Counted from the first letter of the stretch, positions 54,556 through 63,471 are shown. The stretch is 64,000 bases of DNA from Mycobacterium sp. 852014-50255_SCH5639931 (GCF_001665605.1 NZ_LZSV01000002.1:62001-126000); one strand, 5' to 3'. A program made the numbers and translations. Notes: generated by a model not told the origin, from the sequence alone.

Positions 54556-55056
54556 CTAGGGTGACGGGACAACCGTGGACCGGCGCTGACCCCCGTTGCG
54601 CTCGTTCCAGAGCCGGTAGACGTCCACCGCGCTCTCTTGTGGCTGGTAGCGCATGGGCAGGCGTCGCCGGTCCCAACTCTTGGCGAATTCGTCGTAGAAG
54701 GTGGACACCTCGAAGTACCTCCGGTCGTCGAGGTAGTACCGCTCGTAGGCCTCGCGGGTAATAAGGAAGACGACTTCCTTGGGTGAGCAGTAGTACAGCG
54801 AGCCGAGGCACATCGGACACGGATGCGCCATCACGTAGATCGTGCAGTCGACCAGGTGCTCGGTGCCCAGCTTCATGCACGCCTCCCGGATGGCCAGGAT
54901 TTCCGCGTGGGCGGTCGGGTCGCTCGTCTGTGCCACTTTGTTGGCGCTCTCGGCGAGGACTTCCCCGTCTTTGACGATCACGGTCGCGAACGGGCGACCA
55001 CCCTCCGCGACGTTGCGCCGGGCTAGGTCGATCGTCCGCTGGGCGAAGTCGGTCAT
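54556..55056 (-). CDS. cytidine/guanine deaminase-family protein
   Basis: A 166-residue zinc deaminase. The catalytic HAE is at residues 50-52 and the zinc cysteines Cys80 and Cys83 are in AHPCPMCLGSLYYC. Overall pattern is that of guanine/tRNA-adenosine deaminase-like enzymes (Rv0828c by place). ATG at 55056. It lies 46 bases upstream of kmtR on the same strand, though the kmtR operator suggests kmtR has its own promoter. The substrate is not determined by sequence. Confidence 0.85.
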   Translation of the reverse strand: MTDFAQRTIDLARRNVAEGGRPFATVIVKDGEVLAESANKVAQTSDPTAHAEILAIREACMKLGTEHLVDCTIYVMAHPCPMCLGSLYYCSPKEVVFLITREAYERYYLDDRRYFEVSTFYDEFAKSWDRRRLPMRYQPQESAVDVYRLWNERNGGQRRSTVVPSP

Positions 55057-55145
55057 AGGCCGGAGGGTAGTCCCGCGGGCCTTGGGGATCAGTCCTGTGA
55101 TACTGACTAGATTGTCTATTTAATTTGTCGGGATGAGGGAGCACC

Positions 55146-56045
55146 ATGGCGCGCACCGATCGTGATCGTTGGGATCTGGCGACGAGCGTGGGCGCGACGG
55201 CGACGATGGTCGCCGCCCAGCGGGCCCTGTCCTCCGACGCGAACCTGATCGACGACCCCTATGCGGCGCCGCTCGTGCGGGCCGTCGGGATCGACGTCTA
55301 CGTCCGGCTGGTGAACGGCGAGATCCCGGCCGGCGGGGCTTCCGAGTTCGATCCGCACCGGATGGCGCGAGGGATGGCTTGTCGCACAAGGTTTTACGAT
55401 GACTTCTTCCTGGACGCAACGCGGAGCGGAATCGGCCAGGCGGTGATCCTCGCGTCGGGGCTGGACGCGCGCGCCTACCGCCTGCCGTGGCCGGCGGGCA
55501 CCGTCGTCTACGAGGTCGACATGCCGGAGGTCATCGAGTTCAAGACGCTGACCCTGGACGATCTGGGCGCCGAGCCGACCGCCGAGCGCCGCACCGTGGC
55601 CGTCGATCTGCGTGACGATTGGGCCACCGCGTTGCGCGATGCCGGATTCGATCCGCAGGCTCCCTCCGCGTGGAGTGCCGAGGGTCTATTGGTGTATTTG
55701 CCCGAAGCGGCCCAGGACGCGCTGTTCGACAACATCACCGCGCTGAGCGCCCCCGGCAGCCGCCTGGCCTTCGACTTCGTTCCTGACACCGCCGTTTTCG
55801 CCGACCCGCGCTGGCGGGCACACCACGACCGGATGAGCGAGCTCGGCTTCGAGGTCGACTTCAACGACCTCGTCTATCACGGCGAGCGCAGCCACATCGT
55901 CGACCACCTCGACCAGCGCGGCTGGCGGACGTCGTCGCAGACGGTCGCGGACTTGCACGCGGCCAACGGCTTTGTCTACGCCGACGATGAGGTCGCCCAA
56001 GCCTTTGCCGATGTCACCTACAGCAGCGCGGTGCTCGGGCGCTGA
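55146..56045 (+). CDS. SAM-dependent methyltransferase (LCM/Ppm1-type)
   Basis: A 299-residue methyltransferase of the large mycobacterial family with the leucine carboxyl methyltransferase fold. Diagnostic parts are [27 protein letters not shown] at the start, [15 protein letters not shown] near residue 100 (SAM loop) and [19 protein letters not shown] near 175. By place it matches Rv0830. Substrates for this family are largely unknown. GAGGGAGCACC lies before the ATG. Confidence 0.9.
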   Translation: MARTDRDRWDLATSVGATATMVAAQRALSSDANLIDDPYAAPLVRAVGIDVYVRLVNGEIPAGGASEFDPHRMARGMACRTRFYDDFFLDATRSGIGQAVILASGLDARAYRLPWPAGTVVYEVDMPEVIEFKTLTLDDLGAEPTAERRTVAVDLRDDWATALRDAGFDPQAPSAWSAEGLLVYLPEAAQDALFDNITALSAPGSRLAFDFVPDTAVFADPRWRAHHDRMSELGFEVDFNDLVYHGERSHIVDHLDQRGWRTSSQTVADLHAANGFVYADDEVAQAFADVTYSSAVLGR

Positions 56046-56074
56046 GCGCCGTCGACCGCGGCCAACAAACGCTT

Positions 56075-56150
56075 TGGTGCCCCCACTAGGACTCGAACCT
56101 AGGACCTGCGGATTAAAAGTCCGTAGCTCTACCAACTGAGCTATAGGGGC
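56075..56150 (-). tRNA. tRNA-Lys (TTT)
   Basis: Cloverleaf on the minus strand with a 7-bp acceptor stem (GCCCCTA with TGGGGGC), anticodon loop CTTTTAA giving anticodon TTT, T-loop TTCGAGT, and CCA encoded at 56075-56077. Confidence 0.95.
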
Positions 56151-56274
56151 CGCGGAGATTCAGGATACTTGGGCCCGAAAGCCGGCTCGTTTGAGGATTG
56201 GGCACACAGTGACCTAAGCTGACGTGGCTCCTAACGAAACCACGTTGCGAGTACCCCGGAGTGATTCGGTTCTG

Positions 56275-56347
56275 GCCCCCATCGTCTAGTGGCCTAGGAC
56301 GCCGCCCTTTCACGGCGGTAGCACGGGTTCGAATCCCGTTGGGGGTA
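56275..56347 (+). tRNA. tRNA-Glu (TTC)
   Basis: Complete cloverleaf with acceptor GCCCCCA/TGGGGGT, anticodon loop CTTTCAC giving TTC, and T-loop TTCGAAT. No CCA is encoded. Confidence 0.95.
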
Positions 56348-56376
56348 CGCGACGCGGTGACGCGGAGCAGCAGCAA

Positions 56377-56453
56377 GGCCCTGTGGCGCAGTTGGTTAGC
56401 GCGCCGCCCTGTCACGGCGGAGGTCGCGGGTTCGAGTCCCGTCAGGGTCGCCA
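56377..56453 (+). tRNA. tRNA-Asp (GTC)
   Basis: Complete cloverleaf with acceptor GGCCCTG/CAGGGTC, anticodon loop CTGTCAC giving GTC, discriminator G, and CCA encoded. Confidence 0.95.
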
Positions 56454-56479
56454 ACTCGGCGAGGCACTACATGCCTTCC

Positions 56480-56556
56480 GGCCAGGTAGCTCAGTCGGTA
56501 CGAGCGTCCGCCTGAAAAGCGGAAGGTCGGCGGTTCGATCCCGCCCCTGGCCACCA
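56480..56556 (+). tRNA. tRNA-Phe (GAA)
   Basis: Complete cloverleaf with acceptor GGCCAGG/CCTGGCC, anticodon loop CTGAAAA giving GAA, CCA encoded. Its last 25 bases are repeated at 57340-57364. Confidence 0.95.
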
Positions 56557-56645
56557 ATCTTGAGCTTCGCGGCACTATTTCGGCCATCACAAGCAGCTAG
56601 AAGAGCGCCCGATCCTGCTTCACACGTCTTCGCGCGGACACGCGA

Positions 56646-57305
56646 TCACGGTTGTTCTGAGTTGCGTGCTGCGATCACGACGTCGGTGACGAGCCCGAAG
56701 CGATGCACACGTGAGTGATGCTGGACCTGCCATTCGTCGCCCAGCAGGGTGGACAGGCTGATAGGGCGACACCCGCCGACTACTTGCGGTGCCATGCGCC
56801 AGAGGCCGGTCCAAACTTGTGATACGGCGCGTTCGAGCGGCCGATCGCCGTGGGCGAGGCTGGCGAGGCAAAGCCGGCCTTCGGGGGTGAGGATGCGCCG
56901 CAGGTCATGAAGCACTTCGCGGGCATAGTGCACGTCGAGGAGGTCGAATACGAAGGCGGAAAACACACGGTCGGCGAACCCGTCATCAGCCGGTAACGGC
57001 AGTGTACCGTCGACCAACACCACCTCGGCCCGATCGGCCCAGGCTCGGAGCCGACGGGTAGCTAGGTTGACCATGACCGGGCTGATGTCCACGCCGAGGT
57101 AATTGACACTGTCGGGCAGCGAGGTCAGGAGGTTCGCAGCGAACCGGCCAGTGCCGCAGCCGAACTCGAAAATTGTCTGGTCTCCAGCCAGGGCCGCCTC
57201 GGCCACCAACCGTTCGGTGGTCGCGTCTTCATAGAACCCTTGCCAATCCTGCATGCGGCCGATCCGGTCGTAGACCCAGCGGGCTTGGTCCAACGTAAGT
57301 GCCAT
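56646..57305 (-). CDS. class I SAM-dependent methyltransferase in an islet next to tRNA-Phe
   Basis: A 219-residue methyltransferase. The SAM motif FEFGCGTGRFAANLL lies near residue 55; LGVDISPVMVNLA follows as motif II and SAFVFDLLDVHYAREVLHDL as a UbiE-like middle part. ATG at 57305 has AGAGGA upstream; the longer frame runs back through the duplicated tRNA sequence. It points toward the tRNA-Phe gene and lies between the true tRNA 3' end and its duplicate, so it is probably a small integrated cassette. The substrate is unknown. Confidence 0.8.
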   Translation of the reverse strand: MALTLDQARWVYDRIGRMQDWQGFYEDATTERLVAEAALAGDQTIFEFGCGTGRFAANLLTSLPDSVNYLGVDISPVMVNLATRRLRAWADRAEVVLVDGTLPLPADDGFADRVFSAFVFDLLDVHYAREVLHDLRRILTPEGRLCLASLAHGDRPLERAVSQVWTGLWRMAPQVVGGCRPISLSTLLGDEWQVQHHSRVHRFGLVTDVVIAARNSEQP

Positions 57306-57339
57306 GGGTTGTCCTCTCACCTGACATGCGCAAGCCTGG

Positions 57340-57364
57340 GGTTCGATCCCGGCCCTGGCCGCCA
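57340..57364 (+). repeat. duplicated tRNA-Phe 3' end (candidate attachment site)
   Basis: Matches the last 25 bases of tRNA-Phe (56532-56556) at 23 positions, including GGTTCGATCCCG and CCCTGGCC plus CCA. Without the rest of a tRNA, this is what integration at a tRNA 3' end leaves behind. Confidence 0.65.
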
Positions 57365-57460
57365 TGCACAATCAACCGATCCTTCGCAGTCTCCGCTGAT
57401 ATCTCGTACTCCAAAAGGGATGTGCCGGATCAAGTTCGATACCTGCCCGCGCTACGGCCA

Positions 57461-57640
57461 TTACTGGTGACTGCACGCGCTTTGGTGCGCCTTGGTCAGC
57501 CAGTACACGGCCCGCTCGATCGTCGGCACTATGTCGGTGATCTCGATGGACGCAGCCGCAAACTGACCCAACGCCCCGTACACGACACCGGTCAAGATGA
57601 GACCCAGATCCTCCGCGAAGTGTTCGTCGCAGTCAGGCAT
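57461..57640 (-). pseudogene. fragment resembling the C-terminus of a TetR regulator
   Basis: The frame reads MPDCDEHFAEDLGLILTGVV and later VPTIERAVYWLTKAHQ, like the last helices of a TetR ligand domain, but there is no DNA-binding part; upstream the sequence turns into an unrelated fragment. Probably a truncated gene. Confidence 0.4.
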
Positions 57641-57667
57641 GACCGGTCGTGCCGCGGCGCGTGGAGG

Positions 57668-57840
57668 GGACGGATCACCATCAGCCGTCTCCTCGACCGG
57701 ACGCGCGACATGGTGATCAGTTCGGCCAAGCACGGCCCCGCGGGCCACCGCCAGTACCGCTATGAGCCCATCTTCCTGCTGCGCGGGCTTACCGAGTTGC
57801 ACATCGAATTCACCCCGGTGGACCGAGCACCGGAATCAAC
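57668..57840 (+). pseudogene. fragment resembling the C-terminus of a cytochrome P450
   Basis: The frame reads ISRLLDRTRDMVISS and later YRYEPIFLLRGLTELHIEF, as in the last strands of P450 enzymes. The heme-binding cysteine loop and everything before it are missing, so only the tail remains. It runs into the convergent hydrolase gene. Confidence 0.5.
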
Positions 57841-59525
57841 AACCGCGACGACGAGCGCACGGTGTTCAGGCTAGAGGTGCCGACGCTGGCATGCCGGAAG
57901 TTCATGATTGCCGGCGTCGAGGGGTTTTGGTCGTCGCTGGTGAGCGTCAGCCGAATGCGTTGGTCCGCCTTGAACCGGCGTGCATTGGGAACCAACGGGA
58001 TTCGATACTCGACATCCTCTCCCGGGGGCACCGCTTGCGGCGTGCGGCAGGGTAGCACCGGCGCACCGGGCCGGCTGGACGCGTCGTCGACCTCCCGCAA
58101 GCTGGCGCGCAACCAGCCCGCGGTCACGTCGGTCGTTTTCCCGTCGGGCGCCACGTCCTGCAGCGTCGCGATCCAGGCGGTATCCATCGCCGTCGCCGAG
58201 GCCACCAGCCGCAGCTCGATATCGCCGACCACATCGACGTCCTGGCTCAGCGGCGCGCTGGTCCACACCAACAGCGACGGCGGATCGATCTCGCTGGCTT
58301 TGACGCGGCCCAGGCCCGACCCCAGCACCATGAACTCGCGACCGCCCGGCTCGCCCTCGTCGACGTCCAAACCGCCGTCTGCGCGCAGGGCCAGCTCGCG
58401 ATGCAATGCCTTCGGCGGCCAGGAGTTGGCTGTTCGCCACTCGTCGGCGCCGGGCAAGAAGTAGCGGATCGCCGGCCCTTCGGTGATCCCGGTGTCGCGG
58501 CCCTTCAACCAGTGGTCATACCAGGCCAATGCCTCGGTGTGCATGCTTTCCCATGGCCAGGTCAGCCCGAACTCGCCGAGCATCCCCATTCGCACACACG
58601 CGTTGTCCGACAACGCGTTCCAGGCGGCGAAGGTCGATGGGAGGTGCAGCGGCACGTTCTGCCAGTCACACCCCAAGTAGACCGGGATGTCGATTTTCTT
58701 GAGCAGTGGCAAGAGGTTTCGTTCTTCCCACCACTCGTCGCGCGTCGGGTGCTTGACCACCGCCTCTTGCCATAGTTCGTCCCACGGGTGGGGATTGTGT
58801 GGCAGCCTGAGCAATTGGCGCAGCATGGTGACCGCCGCCTCGCCGTTCATGGTTTCGAACTTCTTGTGTACGCCCGGACTGTTGAGGACCCGCCGCGCCA
58901 ACCCGACTGGCTTGCTGCGCCACAGCTTGTCGCTGCGGTCGGAGGTCAGGCCCATCATGGCGAGAAACGGGGTGATGAACGACGAACTCAACAGCCCGTG
59001 GTGGTTGGCGCCCTCGTACAGGTCACTCGTCACGGCAAGGGGAAAGATCGCTTTGAGGTGTGGCGGCCGCTCGACGGCCGCCTCGAGCTGGGTCATCGCG
59101 AAATAACTGATGCCGATCATGCCGACGTTTCCGTCGCACCACGGCTGAGCCGCGGTCCACTCCACCAGGTCATGCACATCCTGGCGCTCCTGCGCGTCGA
59201 AGAAGTTGAATGTGCCCTCGGAGCCGCAGGTGCCGCGGAGGTTGGCGATGACGTGCACGTAGCCGCGTGGCACCCAGAAGTCCGTTTTACCGGCCTCGAT
59301 GAAACCCGCCGGGGCGCCGAGGTCCTGCATCTGCCGCGGATAGGGCGAGGCGGCCAACAGCGCCGGGAACCGGCCGTCGGCATCGGGCCGGTGAACGTCG
59401 GCCAAAAGCATTGCGCCGTCCCGCATTCTGATCGCGGTATTGATGTCGGTGCGCGACGCGTACCGCGGCTCGCTGAGGTTCCGGTATTCCCGACCGGTGG
59501 TCTGCGGGCCGTTGAGCGTGGTCAT
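57810..59525 (-). CDS. CocE/NonD-family hydrolase
   Basis: A 571-residue enzyme of the X-Pro dipeptidyl-peptidase/cocaine esterase family. The nucleophile Ser is in MIGISYFAMTQ near residue 145; the acid and His are probably near GCDWQNVP and ESMHTEAL (MHTEALAWYDHWLKG). The C-terminal third is the jelly-roll X-Pro_C domain (LLVWTSAPLSQDVDVVGDIELRL). No signal peptide. It is divergent from a TetR regulator with a near-perfect palindrome between them. The substrate is unknown, probably an ester or acyl amide. Confidence 0.88.
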   Translation of the reverse strand: MTTLNGPQTTGREYRNLSEPRYASRTDINTAIRMRDGAMLLADVHRPDADGRFPALLAASPYPRQMQDLGAPAGFIEAGKTDFWVPRGYVHVIANLRGTCGSEGTFNFFDAQERQDVHDLVEWTAAQPWCDGNVGMIGISYFAMTQLEAAVERPPHLKAIFPLAVTSDLYEGANHHGLLSSSFITPFLAMMGLTSDRSDKLWRSKPVGLARRVLNSPGVHKKFETMNGEAAVTMLRQLLRLPHNPHPWDELWQEAVVKHPTRDEWWEERNLLPLLKKIDIPVYLGCDWQNVPLHLPSTFAAWNALSDNACVRMGMLGEFGLTWPWESMHTEALAWYDHWLKGRDTGITEGPAIRYFLPGADEWRTANSWPPKALHRELALRADGGLDVDEGEPGGREFMVLGSGLGRVKASEIDPPSLLVWTSAPLSQDVDVVGDIELRLVASATAMDTAWIATLQDVAPDGKTTDVTAGWLRASLREVDDASSRPGAPVLPCRTPQAVPPGEDVEYRIPLVPNARRFKADQRIRLTLTSDDQNPSTPAIMNFRHASVGTSSLNTVRSSSRLLIPVLGPPG

Positions 59526-59537
59526 AGTTTCACGCTA

Positions 59538-59557
59538 CGTTGAAACTAGTCTCAACG
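59538..59557. promoter_or_regulatory. candidate TetR operator
   Basis: CGTTGAAACTAGTCTCAACG is a 20-bp palindrome with a single mismatched pair, centred on ACTAGT, 13 bases upstream of the hydrolase start and 30 bases upstream of the TetR start. Confidence 0.65.
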
Positions 59558-59586
59558 CAAGATGAAACTTCGGGTATGGTGGGACG

Positions 59587-60186
59587 GTGCCGCAGCGATC
59601 GATCACCCCCGGCCCGCGCGACGAGCGCGGCGTGCTGGCGGCGCGCATCCTGGCCGCTGCCCGCGACGAATTCGCCGAACATGGCTGGGCCGGCACGGCC
59701 ATCCGTGCCGTCGCCCGGACCGCGGACGTCGACCCGGCGCTGATCTATCACTATTTCGGCTCCAAGGAGGGTTTGCTCGATGCCGCCACCACGCCGCCGC
59801 AGAAGTGGCTCGATGCGGTGGCCGCGACGTGGGCGACGCCCAAGGCCGACCTGGGTCGGCAATTGATCCGCACCGTGCTGGACACCTGGACCGATGAGGA
59901 AGTCGGGCCGATCCTGCGGGCGGTGGTGCTGACCGCCGCCCATGAAGACAAGACCCGAGACAAGCTGCGGCTGATCGTCGAACGCGGACTGATCGGCGGT
60001 TCCACGCTGGGCGCAGACGAGGACGAACGATTGCGGCGCAGCGGCTTGATCGCCACCCAGCTGATCGGCTTCGCATTATTGCGCTACGTCTGGAGGATGG
60101 AGCCGATCGCGTCGATGCCCGAGGACGAGGTGGTGGCGGCGATGGCGCCGAACTTGCAACGCTACGTCGAGGGCGACATCTCCTAG
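59587..60186 (+). CDS. TetR-family regulator
   Basis: A 199-residue regulator. The DNA-binding part includes ILAAARDEFAEHGWAGTAIRAVARTADVDPALIYHYFGSKE (residues about 20-60). The ligand domain is of the TetR_C type with LIATQLIGFALLRYVWRMEPI. GTG start at 59587. The palindrome in the short divergent gap suggests that it represses both itself and the CocE-like hydrolase; the hydrolase substrate or product may be the inducer (inference). Confidence 0.85.
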   Translation: MPQRSITPGPRDERGVLAARILAAARDEFAEHGWAGTAIRAVARTADVDPALIYHYFGSKEGLLDAATTPPQKWLDAVAATWATPKADLGRQLIRTVLDTWTDEEVGPILRAVVLTAAHEDKTRDKLRLIVERGLIGGSTLGADEDERLRRSGLIATQLIGFALLRYVWRMEPIASMPEDEVVAAMAPNLQRYVEGDIS

Positions 60187-60228
60187 CAGATAACGCGACT
60201 CGGCGCGGCCAACCGCGACAATGACCAG

Positions 60229-60915
60229 ATGCGTCACTTGCGCTCCGCCCTTGCGCTAGCGGTCGCGGTCTCCGGGATGGGGACCGCCCACGCGAGTCCC
60301 GATGTCCCGCCGGTAAGCGATGCGGCGCGCGCGGCGGGATTCGTCGACGTCCGCAGCGTCGTCTCGGACGCCGTCATCGACCTGCGCTACGCGACGACCA
60401 ACAACTTCACGCACACACAGCTGTACCCCTCCGACGCCCGATGCCTGGTGCATCAATCGATGGCCCCCGGGCTGGCGGCGGCCGCCACGGCGCTGCGCCC
60501 GCAGGGGCACCTGCTCGTGTTCTGGGACTGCTACCGGCCCCACGACGTCCAGGTCAAGATGTTCAACGTCGTGCCCAACCCGGCGTGGGTCGCCCGGCCC
60601 GGGCAGTATGCGCACAGCCACGAGTCGGGGCGCTCAGTCGACGTGACGTTGACGACGACTCAGCAGCCTTGCGCGTCCGGGCTGCACGCGGACGGGCTCT
60701 GCTTGGCCGACATGGGCACCGACTTCGATGATTTCTCTTCGCGCGCAAACGCTTTCGCAACTCAGGGGGTCAGCACAGACGCGCAGGCGAACCGGGCGGC
60801 GCTGCGGGACGCCATGAAGTACGGCGGGCTCGCCCCGTACTCCGGGGAGTGGTGGCACTTCGATGGTCCCGGCGCCGCGGTCGACCGCCCGATCCTCAAC
60901 GTTCCAGTGGATTAG
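60229..60915 (+). CDS. secreted D-alanyl-D-alanine dipeptidase (VanX/DdpX-type, M15D)
   Basis: A 228-residue secreted zinc peptidase. A signal peptide covers residues 1-22 (cleavage after AHA-like TAHAS). Zinc ligands His131 and Asp138 are in SHESGRSVD, and the last ligand is in GEWWHFDG near residue 208. The catalytic Glu precedes that His, as in VanX. It cuts D-Ala-D-Ala dipeptides, probably for wall recycling outside the cell. No van resistance genes are nearby. Cytoplasmic VanX lacks a signal peptide, so this secreted version differs. Confidence 0.85.
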   Translation: MRHLRSALALAVAVSGMGTAHASPDVPPVSDAARAAGFVDVRSVVSDAVIDLRYATTNNFTHTQLYPSDARCLVHQSMAPGLAAAATALRPQGHLLVFWDCYRPHDVQVKMFNVVPNPAWVARPGQYAHSHESGRSVDVTLTTTQQPCASGLHADGLCLADMGTDFDDFSSRANAFATQGVSTDAQANRAALRDAMKYGGLAPYSGEWWHFDGPGAAVDRPILNVPVD

Positions 60916-60950
60916 TCTCATATCGTGAGATAGTGGTTCCATATTATGGA
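60916..60950. promoter_or_regulatory. two short inverted repeats upstream of the methyltransferase
   Basis: TCTCA-TATCG-TGAGA (60916-60930) and TCCAT-ATT-ATGGA (60938-60950), perfect 5-bp arms each, in the 55-base gap before the methyltransferase at 60971. Possible operators. Confidence 0.3.
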
Positions 60951-60970
60951 TTACCGGCTACGCTTCAGGC

Positions 60971-61783
60971 ATGACCGACGAACGCGGGGCCACCTACACC
61001 CACGGGCACCACGAGTCGGTGCTCCGCAGCCACCAGCGGCGCACCGCGGAGGACTCGGCGGCGTACCTGCTGCCCCACCTGAAGTCCGGCTCGTCGGTGC
61101 TGGATATCGGCTGCGGGCCCGGGACGATCACCGCTGACCTGGCCGCCCGCGTCGCACCGGGACAGGTGACGGCCGTCGACCAGTCGGCCGACGTGCTTGA
61201 TGTCGCCCGCACCGAGGTCCAGCAGCGTGGCCTGTCGAACGTGTCGTTCGCGACCGCCGACGTGCACCGGCTCGACTTTCCGGACGGCGCATTCGACATC
61301 GTGCACGCACACCAGGTGCTGCAACATATCGCCGACCCGGTAGGGGCACTGCGGGAGATGAAACGGGTGTGCGCACCCGGCGGTGTCGTGGCGGTCCGGG
61401 ACGCCGACTACGCGGGATTCATCTGGTTCCCGCAGTTGCCGGCGCTGGAGCTGTGGCGCGAGCTGTACCAGCGCGCCGCTCGTGCGAACCGCGGCGAACC
61501 CGATGCGGGGCGGCGGTTGCTGTCTTGGGCCCAGCAGGCGGGCTTCGCCGACGTGACGCCGACGGGCAGCGTGTGGTGCTACGCGACGCCGGCGACGCGC
61601 GAATGGTGGGGTGGCATGTGGGCCGATCGGATACTGCACTCGCGGGTCGCGCAAGACCTGCTGGATCTGGCTCTGGCCACGGCGGCGCAACTCGAGGAGA
61701 TCTCCGCGGCGTGGCGCGCATGGGCCGCGGCGCCCGATGGCTGGCTGTCGATCCCACACGGCGAAATTCTCTGCCGGCCATAG
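60971..61783 (+). CDS. class I SAM-dependent methyltransferase (UbiE-like)
   Basis: A 270-residue methyltransferase. The SAM motif VLDIGCGPGTITADLA is near residue 43, the acidic VTAVDQSADVL near 65, and the HQVLQHIADPVGALREMKRV segment near 118 is the usual post-motif region. The C-terminal part has aromatic residues around FIWFPQLPALELW. It stands alone, with AT-rich inverted repeats just upstream. Substrate unknown; a small-molecule or quinone-type acceptor is likely. Confidence 0.82.
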   Translation: MTDERGATYTHGHHESVLRSHQRRTAEDSAAYLLPHLKSGSSVLDIGCGPGTITADLAARVAPGQVTAVDQSADVLDVARTEVQQRGLSNVSFATADVHRLDFPDGAFDIVHAHQVLQHIADPVGALREMKRVCAPGGVVAVRDADYAGFIWFPQLPALELWRELYQRAARANRGEPDAGRRLLSWAQQAGFADVTPTGSVWCYATPATREWWGGMWADRILHSRVAQDLLDLALATAAQLEEISAAWRAWAAAPDGWLSIPHGEILCRP

Positions 61784-61893
61784 GCGGGTCAAAGCCCGAT
61801 CGGGGCCCCGGAACACCGCCGATCTGCGCTTGTTTCCCCAGCTCAGGTATGTGGTATTGGCATTCTCTTTTTTTGCAAGTACGTTATTCATCG

Positions 61894-63471
61894 ATGGATA
61901 ACGCTGCTCAGACACCATCCGGCATTCCGCTTGCGCCGGTGTACGGCCCGGGGGACGTTAAGGCGTCGCCTCCGGCGCCCGGTGAGTTCCCGTTCACCCG
62001 GGGTAACTTCGCGTCCGGCTACCGCGGCAAGCTCTGGACCTTCAGGCAGTACTCGGGATTCGGCACCGCCGAGGAATCCAACCGCCGGTACCGCTACCTG
62101 CTGGAGCAAGGCGGGACCGGGCTGTCGGTCGCGCTGGACCTGCCGACGCAGTGCGGATACGACTCCGACGATCCCGAGTTCGGCGAGGAGGTCGGCCGGG
62201 TCGGCGTCGCGGTGGATACCCTGGCCGACTTCGAGATCCTGTTCGACGGCATTCCGTTGGACAAGCTCAGCACGAGCATGACGATCAACGGGACGGCGGC
62301 GATCCTGCTGGCGTTCTACGTCGCCGCGGCCGAGAAAAAAGGGATACCGCGGGCGAAGCTCACCGGGACCATCCAGAACGACATCCTCAAGGAGTACGCG
62401 TCCCGCGGCACGTGGATTTGGCCGCCGGAGCCGTCGCTGCGGCTGATTGCCGACACCATCGAATTCTGCGCGGCCGAGGTGCCGCGATTCAACGCGATTT
62501 CGGTGGCGGGCGCGCACTTTCGCGACGCTGGGGCCAACGCGGTGCAAGAGATGGCGTTCACCCTGGCCGACGGGGTGACCTACTGCGACACCGTGGTGGA
62601 ACGCGGCCGGATGACCATCGACCAGTTCGCACCGCAGATCTCGTTCTTCTTCTACACCCATGGGGACTTCTTCGAGGAGATCGCCAAATACCGAGCGGGG
62701 CGGAGGCGTTGGGCAACGATCGTGCAGGACCGTTACGGGGCGACGACGGCCAAGGCGGCGATGTTCCGCTTCGGCTGCGTGTGTGGTGGCGCATCGCTGT
62801 ACGCGCCGCAGGCCCACAACAACATCGTTCGGGTGGCCTACGAGGCGATGGCCGCGGTGCTGGGCGGCGTCCAGTCGATGTTCACCGCGGCCTGGGATGA
62901 GCCGTTCGCCTTGCCCACCGAGGAAACCACGACACTGGCTCTGCGCACCCAGCAGATCCTGGCCCACGAGACCGGCGTGGCCAGCGTCGCGGACCCGCTC
63001 GGCGGCTCCTACTTTGTCGAGGCGCTGACCGACGCCACCGAGGCTCGCATCATCGAGATCATGGATGACCTGGAGCGGCACGGCGGAATGGTCCATGCCA
63101 TCGAGGACGGCTACCTGCAGGGCCTGATCGCCGACGAGGCCTACCGGGTGCATCAGGACATCGAATCCGGTGCCCGGCCCGTCGTCGGGGTCAACCGGTT
63201 CGTCACCGAGGAGCCCGAACCGGATGTCGTGACGTACGAACTGGACGCCGAGGGCCGCGATCTCCAGCTCAAGCGACTCTCGAAGGTGAAGGCCGAAAGG
63301 GATTCGGCCGCTGTCAAATCCAGTCTCGCGGCACTATCGCGGGCCGCCGAAGGAGACGACAATCTGATGCACAGGCTGGTCGACTGCGCCAACGCATACT
63401 GCACGGTCGGTGAAATGGTCTCCGCGCTCAAGGCGGTGTGGGGCGAATTCCAGCAACCGGTGGTGTTCTAG
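61894..63471 (+). CDS. acyl-CoA mutase large subunit (methylmalonyl-CoA mutase-like), B12-dependent
   Basis: A 525-residue mutase catalytic (TIM-barrel) subunit without its own cobalamin-binding domain, which is encoded by the next gene. The substrate-site pair is Tyr53 (RQYSGFGTAEESN) and Arg171 (YASRGTWIWPP), as in methylmalonyl-CoA mutase; isobutyryl- and hydroxyisobutyryl-CoA mutases have other residues there. ATG at 61894 starts the domain; the longer frame overlaps the preceding methyltransferase. An AT-rich stretch with TTTTTTT lies 10-30 bases upstream. It converts methylmalonyl-CoA or a close analogue (inference). Confidence 0.88.
   Translation: MDNAAQTPSGIPLAPVYGPGDVKASPPAPGEFPFTRGNFASGYRGKLWTFRQYSGFGTAEESNRRYRYLLEQGGTGLSVALDLPTQCGYDSDDPEFGEEVGRVGVAVDTLADFEILFDGIPLDKLSTSMTINGTAAILLAFYVAAAEKKGIPRAKLTGTIQNDILKEYASRGTWIWPPEPSLRLIADTIEFCAAEVPRFNAISVAGAHFRDAGANAVQEMAFTLADGVTYCDTVVERGRMTIDQFAPQISFFFYTHGDFFEEIAKYRAGRRRWATIVQDRYGATTAKAAMFRFGCVCGGASLYAPQAHNNIVRVAYEAMAAVLGGVQSMFTAAWDEPFALPTEETTTLALRTQQILAHETGVASVADPLGGSYFVEALTDATEARIIEIMDDLERHGGMVHAIEDGYLQGLIADEAYRVHQDIESGARPVVGVNRFVTEEPEPDVVTYELDAEGRDLQLKRLSKVKAERDSAAVKSSLAALSRAAEGDDNLMHRLVDCANAYCTVGEMVSALKAVWGEFQQPVVF

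Noticed and set aside
57340..57364. A second tRNA-Phe gene
   Set aside because: Only the T-arm and 3' acceptor half are present; no D-arm or anticodon arm precede it.
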